Below are positions 60,843 through 64,000 of a stretch of DNA of 64,000 nucleotides, one piece after another. This DNA is from Actinomadura latina NBRC 106108. Its GTDB lineage: Bacteria > Actinomycetota > Actinomycetes > Streptosporangiales > Streptosporangiaceae. Below the pieces are notes generated by a model that saw only the letters and a list, made by a program, of their open reading frames with translations, had not been told where the DNA came from and searched no databases. Both the position numbers and the translations under genes were made by a program. The stretch is from positions 1-64,000 of the forward strand of contig NZ_BCQS01000040.1 of the NCBI RefSeq assembly GCF_001552195.1, written 5' to 3'. How positions within the stretch are numbered: position 1 is the stretch's first letter; each line of letters opens with the position of its first letter.

Positions 60843-61757
60843 TCATGCGCTTGCTGGGGCAGGGCCGGTGAATCGGGCAACGGCCACGCGGCCGTTGCGG
60901 AGTGATCGACTGTGCCTGGTGGGTGAATCGAGGCGGTGAGCGAGGTGCAGCAGGTCGACATCCCGCTCGACGGCGAAGCCCTGCGCGGTCAAGAGTCTGG
61001 CCATTCGAGCGGGTGTCCACGCCGAGCGCCACGGTTCGTCCGCGGTGGCGGTTTCGACGCGTCCGAGGCGCGAGGCCAGGTTGACCACGGCGCGGCCGAG
61101 GCCGGCCGTCAGGGAAGGGGTCTGGTAGTTCACCACCAGCACACTGCCGGCGGCGGATAGGCGCGCCACCGCGGTCGCCGTCGCGGCCACTTCGGCTTTG
61201 CGCAGGTAGGGCACCACTCCCTCCCAGACCCAGACGGTCGGTACCGTCCTGTCATGGCCGGCGGCTTTCAGGGCGGCATCCAGGGGCTCGATGGTGAGGT
61301 CGACCGGAGCGAACACCAGTTGCCGCGCCACAGGGGTGAGCCCGGCGGCGCGGGTCCGGGCATCAGCCTGGGTGTCGGGGTGGTCCACGGAGAACACCGT
61401 CACCGCCTCCAAAGCCGGCAGGCGCCACGGCCTGGTGTCCAGCCCGGCGCCGAGCAGGACCACCTGCATGCCGTCGCGGTCCGCTAATGCGCTGGTCACC
61501 GCCTCGTCGATCACCACCGTGCGGGGCACCACGATCTCGGCGCAGGCGCTGACGGATTCCACGGCCCACCGCTCCCGCCCGCCGACCTGTCCGGTGGCGG
61601 CTCCGTCCCGTGCCGCGTCCACCGGCTTCAACTCCTCGGGGCCGAGCAGCCGTCCGGCCACCGGATCGCTGAACCGGCCCACAGCCATACGGCCGTCGGC
61701 CACCGCACGCCCCTGACACACCAAGATCGCCGTTCGACTGGCTCGGCCCGATTTCAT
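60843..61757 (-). CDS. SAM-dependent methyltransferase, LCM/TIGR00027 family
   Basis: 304 residues from ATG 61757 (GAGGGG, 5-bp spacing); GTG 61775 is an alternative. Motif VVLLGAGLDTRPWRLP is diagnostic of the leucine-carboxyl-methyltransferase-like family common in actinomycetes; VWVWEGVVPYL is the next family motif. Probably O-methylates a small molecule; substrate unknown. The gap 61776-62028 shows no feature I recognise. Confidence 0.9.
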   Translation of the reverse strand: MKSGRASRTAILVCQGRAVADGRMAVGRFSDPVAGRLLGPEELKPVDAARDGAATGQVGGRERWAVESVSACAEIVVPRTVVIDEAVTSALADRDGMQVVLLGAGLDTRPWRLPALEAVTVFSVDHPDTQADARTRAAGLTPVARQLVFAPVDLTIEPLDAALKAAGHDRTVPTVWVWEGVVPYLRKAEVAATATAVARLSAAGSVLVVNYQTPSLTAGLGRAVVNLASRLGRVETATADEPWRSAWTPARMARLLTAQGFAVERDVDLLHLAHRLDSPTRHSRSLRNGRVAVARFTGPAPASA

Positions 61758-62028
61758 AGCACCCCTCACCGTCACCGTGGCACCTTCCCGCCCCGGCGAA
61801 AACCGTACTCCGGCGTGACAGGCGCTTGCGGGCCGGCGAGGTCGACGGGCGCCTCCGCATCGTTACAGCGGATCAGCCTTCCCGGCGGCACCGGACAGGA
61901 CGTGCGGCCCTCGGCCGATCTCACGCAGCAGAGTCCCTGCGGGCAGATGAGGATGCTCGGATGTAGTGCCGATGAAGATCGCGCGGCCGATGGAGAACGC
62001 TGCAGATGGGGCTGGCCAGGGCGTCGTG

Positions 62029-63588
62029 TCAGCCGTTGGCGAGTACCGCTTGCGCGGCGTTGTAGCCGGGGATGAAGGTGATGCCGGGGCCGCCGTGGCA
62101 ACCCGCGCTGCCCAGGTAGAGCCCGTCGATGCTGAGCGGCTGGTCGGCGTATCCGTTCGGTCCGGGGCGGTGGGGGCCCATCTGCTCGGGGTGGAGCAGG
62201 CCGTGGCAGTAGTCGCCGCCCGGCGCTCCGAACATGGTGCTCATGTGGCGCGGGGTGAAGGTGGTGTGCTTGGTGATGAGCCGGGCGAAGCCGGGTGCGA
62301 GCCGGCTGATCTTGTCGATCACACGCTGTCCCATCTCGGTCTTCAGCCGGGCGTAGTCGGCGCGGCCGGCCTCGATCGGGAACCACAGCGAGAACGCTGA
62401 TGCCGCGTGCTTCCCCGGCGGCGCGAGGCCGGGGTCGTGTGCCGAGGGGATCTGGAACGCGATGGCCGGGTCCGCCGGCACGATCCCGCGACGGCAGTCC
62501 TCCCACTGCCGCTGGAGTTCCTCCGGTGTGCTGAACAGGCCGATGGCCGCCTGCATCGCCGGGTCGTCGAGCAGTTCGTAGGGTGCCGCGAACTCCGGCG
62601 CGCCGTCCAACGCGAAGTGCATCTGGGCGTAACTGCCGCGGTGGTCGACGCGGGAGAACCGCCGGCGTACGTCGGCGGCCACGGCGCTGGACGAGACCAG
62701 GCGGGTGAGTGTCAGGTCGGGGGCGATGCAGGAGACGACGATCGGGGCGTCGAGCGTGGATCCGTCCTCGGTTCGGACGCCCACCACGCGTCCACCGGCG
62801 ACGCGGATCTCTGTCACTTCGGTACGCAGCCGCAGCTCTCCTCCGGCGGAGGTGAACAGGTCCTGGAGATGCGCGGTGAGCGCTCCGATGCCGCCCCGCG
62901 GCTTCTTCATCAAGACCGCGCTCTGGTCGGGGACGGCCAGACCGAAGGCCAGGGCCGCGGCGCTACCCGGCGTCGCCGGGCCGCGGTACGTGGTGTTGAC
63001 CGCGAGGAAGGCGAGCATCCCCCGCAGCGCACCGTGCTCGTCCTTGTCGGGGAGGTAGCGGTCGAGCACGTCGGTGACCGATCCGAACAGGAGGTCGGTG
63101 ATGCTGGACCGCTCGAACTCACTGGTCGCGCAGGCGTACATCTCGTCCAGCGTCTTCGGCGGCGACCCGGCGTCGAAGCGCCCCAGCGCCTGGGCCGGTG
63201 CCCGGCTCCAGGCCACCAGCTCGGCCATGCCGTTGACGACCTCGGAGCCGTGCACCTCGTTCAGGTGGGTCATCAGCCGCATCGGGTCGGTGTAGTAGAC
63301 GACCGGGTCGTCGCCGACGCCCCGCAGTGACACCGACATGACGTCCACGTCGACGGTGGGCACCGCGTCCAGGCCGAGCTCGCGGCTGACCGTCGCGGAG
63401 GTCGGGAACTGCAGCGAGCCCGCGATCTCGAACTTGTAGCCGTCGAACAGCTCCACGGTGGAGGCCATACCGCCGGCGTACCGCTTGGACTCCAGGCAGA
63501 CGGTCCTCAGACCTGCCCGCTGCAACAGAGCGGCCGCTGCCAGCCCGTTGTGTCCCGCGCCGATGATGATCGCGTCGCAGCCCTGCAT
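62029..63588 (-). CDS. CrtI/PYROXD2-like FAD-dependent oxidoreductase
   Basis: 519 residues; GGGGAGG before ATG 63588. N-terminal FAD motif AIIIGAGHNGLAAAALLQRA, ESKRYAGGMAS, and C-terminal LYLGSAGCHGGPGITFIPGY with the family's FAD-closing glycines. Phytoene desaturase-related enzymes of this subgroup occur outside carotenoid clusters and have unknown substrates; no crtB or crtE is near. Possibly controlled by the TetR gene upstream. Confidence 0.9.
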   Translation of the reverse strand: MQGCDAIIIGAGHNGLAAAALLQRAGLRTVCLESKRYAGGMASTVELFDGYKFEIAGSLQFPTSATVSRELGLDAVPTVDVDVMSVSLRGVGDDPVVYYTDPMRLMTHLNEVHGSEVVNGMAELVAWSRAPAQALGRFDAGSPPKTLDEMYACATSEFERSSITDLLFGSVTDVLDRYLPDKDEHGALRGMLAFLAVNTTYRGPATPGSAAALAFGLAVPDQSAVLMKKPRGGIGALTAHLQDLFTSAGGELRLRTEVTEIRVAGGRVVGVRTEDGSTLDAPIVVSCIAPDLTLTRLVSSSAVAADVRRRFSRVDHRGSYAQMHFALDGAPEFAAPYELLDDPAMQAAIGLFSTPEELQRQWEDCRRGIVPADPAIAFQIPSAHDPGLAPPGKHAASAFSLWFPIEAGRADYARLKTEMGQRVIDKISRLAPGFARLITKHTTFTPRHMSTMFGAPGGDYCHGLLHPEQMGPHRPGPNGYADQPLSIDGLYLGSAGCHGGPGITFIPGYNAAQAVLANG

Positions 63589-63640
63589 ATTGCGCCGCCT
63601 CCCCGGTTCCCTTGGCTTCTCCGGGAGGCTGACATGCGCC

Positions 63641-63670
63641 GCATGTTTCGTCAATAGTGACGAAACATGC
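63641..63670. promoter_or_regulatory. 30-bp perfect inverted repeat between TetR and CrtI-like genes
   Basis: GCATGTTTCGTCA pairs with TGACGAAACATGC around ATAG. It spans the TetR stop codon and ends 53 bp before the CrtI-like ATG. The balanced base composition and length suit a TetR-family operator better than a terminator. Confidence 0.6.
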
Positions 63671-64000
63671 CGTGGACCATCCCGCCCTCGATCGAGGAGA
63701 GCGCGGAGTGGCACAGCCGGGCCAGCTCGGCCAAGGACCGCTCGTCGCCCAGCATCCAGACCTCCATCGCACCGAAGACGGCGGCGGCGATGCATCGCGC
63801 GGTCACCGTGACGGCGAGCCGCTCGGCGAGCGGCGCACCGCCGTCAGCAGCCGTTCCACGGTCTAGCCGCTCGGCGACGGCCTCGGCGAAGTCCGATTCG
63901 ACCTGGCGGATGTGCTGGACGATTCGGCCAGGGTCGAGCACCTCGGCCCGCAGTGCGGCGATCTGCGTGACGGCCTGCACGTCATAGGGGAAGGCGAAGA
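63651..64000 (-). CDS. TetR-family regulator, C-terminal part (runs off the window)
   Basis: About 115 residues visible; open to the last base, so the N-terminal HTH lies outside. Begins FAFPYDVQAVTQIAALRAEV, which fits the end of the HTH and start of the ligand domain, followed by helical sequence (ESDFAEAVAERLD, FGAMEVWMLGDERSLAEL). Identification rests on this helical pattern and the adjacent palindrome; moderately sure. Confidence 0.6.
   Translation of the reverse strand, partial: FAFPYDVQAVTQIAALRAEVLDPGRIVQHIRQVESDFAEAVAERLDRGTAADGGAPLAERLAVTVTARCIAAAVFGAMEVWMLGDERSLAELARLCHSALSSIEGGMVHGMFRHY

Noticed and set aside
63641..63670. Inverted repeat considered as a transposon end
   Set aside because: No transposase, no second copy and no target-site duplication seen in the window.

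Overview
The DNA is very GC-rich, with GTG starts and ATGA/GTGA stop-start overlaps, and its gene content (class II DAHP synthase, LAL and NarL-type regulators, DUF35/MaoC steroid-type catabolism, nSTAND-WD40 protein) points to a filamentous actinomycete. A Streptosporangiales-type genus such as Actinomadura or Nonomuraea is a guess; nothing fixes the genus. No rRNA, tRNA, CRISPR array or intact insertion sequence is visible.

Region 1 (1-22838) is the downstream part of a nonribosomal peptide cluster of the pyochelin/yersiniabactin/coelibactin type. Two collinear NRPSs read (ligase-like remnant)-ArCP-Cy-A-PCP-Cy-A-PCP and TubC dock-Cy-A(MT)-PCP-TE. All three A domains carry cysteine or near-cysteine specificity codes, so the predicted backbone is an aryl cap plus three cysteine-derived rings. 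A saccharopine-dehydrogenase-like oxidoreductase, a thiazolinyl imide reductase, a type II thioesterase, an NTF2-like protein and a DrrAB-type exporter follow in one operon. After a terminator come a leaderless methyltransferase (minus strand) and a plus-strand set: a PdxH/PhzG-like flavoprotein, a salicylate-type aryl-AMP ligase, a class II DAHP synthase and a DUF2461 protein. The aryl-acid synthase itself is not in the window.

Region 2 (23100-42378) is catabolic. A branched-chain-amino-acid-type ABC importer (livFGHMK) converges on a minus-strand operon of two MaoC-like hydratases, a DUF35 protein, a thiolase-fold protein without the nucleophilic cysteine, two acyl-CoA dehydrogenases, an ADP-forming acyl-CoA ligase and a zinc alcohol dehydrogenase. 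A divergent plus-strand set has an acyl-CoA synthetase, a broken SDR gene and a fused two-domain E1 2-oxoacid dehydrogenase. A TetR regulator and an amidohydrolase follow. Three promoters share an ACCG-n2-[CT]GG[TA] palindromic core, suggesting one regulon for uptake and beta-oxidation-like breakdown of an unidentified, possibly steroid-like or branched, acid.

Region 3 (42533-47750) holds a 1420-residue PNP nucleosidase-nSTAND NTPase-TM-WD40 protein, a predicted conflict/anti-phage effector, next to a Nudix/NrtR-like gene.

Region 4 (47798-59883) has three regulators (LAL, AraC-type, OmpR-type orphan) followed by a secreted I36-like protein, a lipoprotein, a peptidoglycan-binding membrane-fusion protein with a MacB-type ABC transporter, and an acyl-AMP ligase/ACP/GNAT trio resembling mycobactin MbtM/L/K. 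I read this as an uncharacterised acylation-plus-export locus.

Region 5 (59877-64000, all minus strand) has a decayed two-component remnant, a small membrane protein, an LCM-type methyltransferase, a CrtI-like flavoprotein and a TetR gene running off the window, with a 30-bp perfect inverted repeat between the last two.
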